From NCBI GenBank assembly GCA_030830725.1, contig JAURMN010000168.1, positions 1-7,679 of the forward strand: a DNA stretch of 7,679 nucleotides. Reading direction: 5' to 3'. The notes under the pieces are model-generated. The model was not told where the DNA came from. It ran no database searches and saw nothing but the letters and a program-made list of their open reading frames with translations. This stretch comes from Balneolales bacterium (GTDB lineage: Bacteria > Bacteroidota > Rhodothermia > Balneolales > Balneolaceae). Position numbers and translations under genes: made by a program. The stretch's first letter is position 1, and the number at the start of each line of letters is the position of its first letter. Below, one piece after another: positions 7,216 to 7,679 of the stretch.

Positions 7216-7679
7216 ATGAGTCGAAAATCCGAACAGTCTGCGAAGGTCGGGAAAGCCGAGAGGGGCGAGAAATCCACAAATGTCGGCCAGACTGCTCAAT
7301 CTGCGAAATCTGCGAGATCCGCCCAATCGATCCCCAAAGAGCTTCAAGGCCTCGTCTACTGGGCGATTAAGTCGCTCGGACTGGCCATCAAGTCAGAGTA
7401 TGGTACTCAGACGTTTCGTCGTGTGGAATCGATTCGCAAGAGCATGAAATCGATTCGGAGCACCGAGGTCGAGGAGACGTTGACGGTTTTACACAAGCAG
7501 GCCAAGGGGTTGGGGCGGTTTGAGGATGGGGAGTTGTTTCGGATTGCGCACTCGTTTGCGCTGATGCTTGAGCTCATTAACAGCTGTGAATCCGCCTATA
7601 GAACGTATAGAATTCGCCAACGGGCGCCACTGGACATCAAGTATAAACCGCGGGCAGCCAATTTTGTCTTCACCGCACA
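7216..7679 (+). CDS. ppc: Phosphoenolpyruvate carboxylase, N-terminal part (cut by the window edge)
   Basis: An open frame of 154 complete codons starts at ATG 7216 and runs off the right end without a stop. PEP carboxylase converts PEP and bicarbonate to oxaloacetate to refill the TCA cycle. Support: residues 54-81 (LGLAIKSEYG then FRRVESIRKS) resemble the early helices of PEPC. AHSFALMLELINSCESAYRTYRIRQR (111-136) matches the family's conserved helix ending in HRxRRRR-like residues. The window stops at N-F-V-F-T-A plus CA, exactly where the TAHPTE motif with its catalytic His would follow; His would be residue 155 against 138 in E. coli. The first 38 residues are an extra Ser/Ala/Lys-rich tail. 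The gene lies 17 bp after the SDR and is probably co-transcribed with it. Its sequence is visibly richer in G+C than its neighbours. The identity rests on the N-terminus only. Confidence 0.68.
   Translation, partial: MSRKSEQSAKVGKAERGEKSTNVGQTAQSAKSARSAQSIPKELQGLVYWAIKSLGLAIKSEYGTQTFRRVESIRKSMKSIRSTEVEETLTVLHKQAKGLGRFEDGELFRIAHSFALMLELINSCESAYRTYRIRQRAPLDIKYKPRAANFVFTA
7237..7315 (+). repeat. Short TCTGCGA repeats in the ppc 5' end
   Basis: The heptamer TCTGCGA occurs at 7237-7243, 7300-7306 and 7309-7315, all in one codon frame, and encodes the start of Ser-Ala-Lys or Ser-Ala-Arg units. With degenerate copies (TCCGCCCAATC) it builds the series QSAK, KSAR, RSAQ at residues 28-37 of the PEPC-like protein. 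This suggests slippage-type expansion of a disordered tail. Confidence 0.5.

Noticed and set aside
6963..7277. Minus-strand open frame of 104 codons
   Set aside because: It overlaps the SDR C-terminus including the YSASK-downstream helices and the SDR/ppc junction, and has no motif of its own.

Overview
The window reads as chromosomal DNA of a Gram-negative bacterium of the Bacteroidota/Balneolota kind. This is an inference from three things: a CusA-type pump fused to a TolC-type outer-membrane factor, a lipoprotein CusB carrying a Cys/His heavy-metal-binding domain, and start codons preceded by A-rich leaders with no clear Shine-Dalgarno sequence. No mobile element, tRNA, rRNA or CRISPR array was seen.

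Layout. (1) Positions 1-4993, plus strand, hold a copper/silver efflux module. The 3' two-thirds of a cusA-like gene, entering from the left edge, is fused in frame to a TolC/CusC-like outer-membrane factor. It is followed 84 bp later by a cusB-like periplasmic adaptor lipoprotein. All three methionines of the CusA Cu(I)/Ag(I) site can be placed, so copper/silver is preferred over zinc/cobalt as substrate. Together the two genes encode a complete tripartite pump in two reading frames. The junction of the fusion looks like a buried, intact N-terminal signal peptide with its own Met and an A-type cleavage site, which is the most interesting feature here. (2) Positions 5090-6262, minus strand and convergent with the pump, encode a secreted protein of unknown function with YD-like beta-hairpin motifs. 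(3) Positions 6284-6478 are a divergent intergenic region with one small dyad. (4) Positions 6479-7198, plus strand, encode an atypical short-chain dehydrogenase/reductase in which the catalytic serine position is glycine. (5) Seventeen bases later, position 7216 to the right edge is the N-terminal part of what looks like a phosphoenolpyruvate carboxylase (the window ends inside its TAHPTE motif), preceded by a Ser/Ala/Lys-rich tail.

How the genes work together: the fusion and CusB should form one envelope-spanning metal pump. The SDR and PEPC genes are probably co-transcribed, but no functional link between them is evident. The secreted protein is a separate unit. The pump is an unusual architecture of a known system; I found no clearly new multi-gene system.
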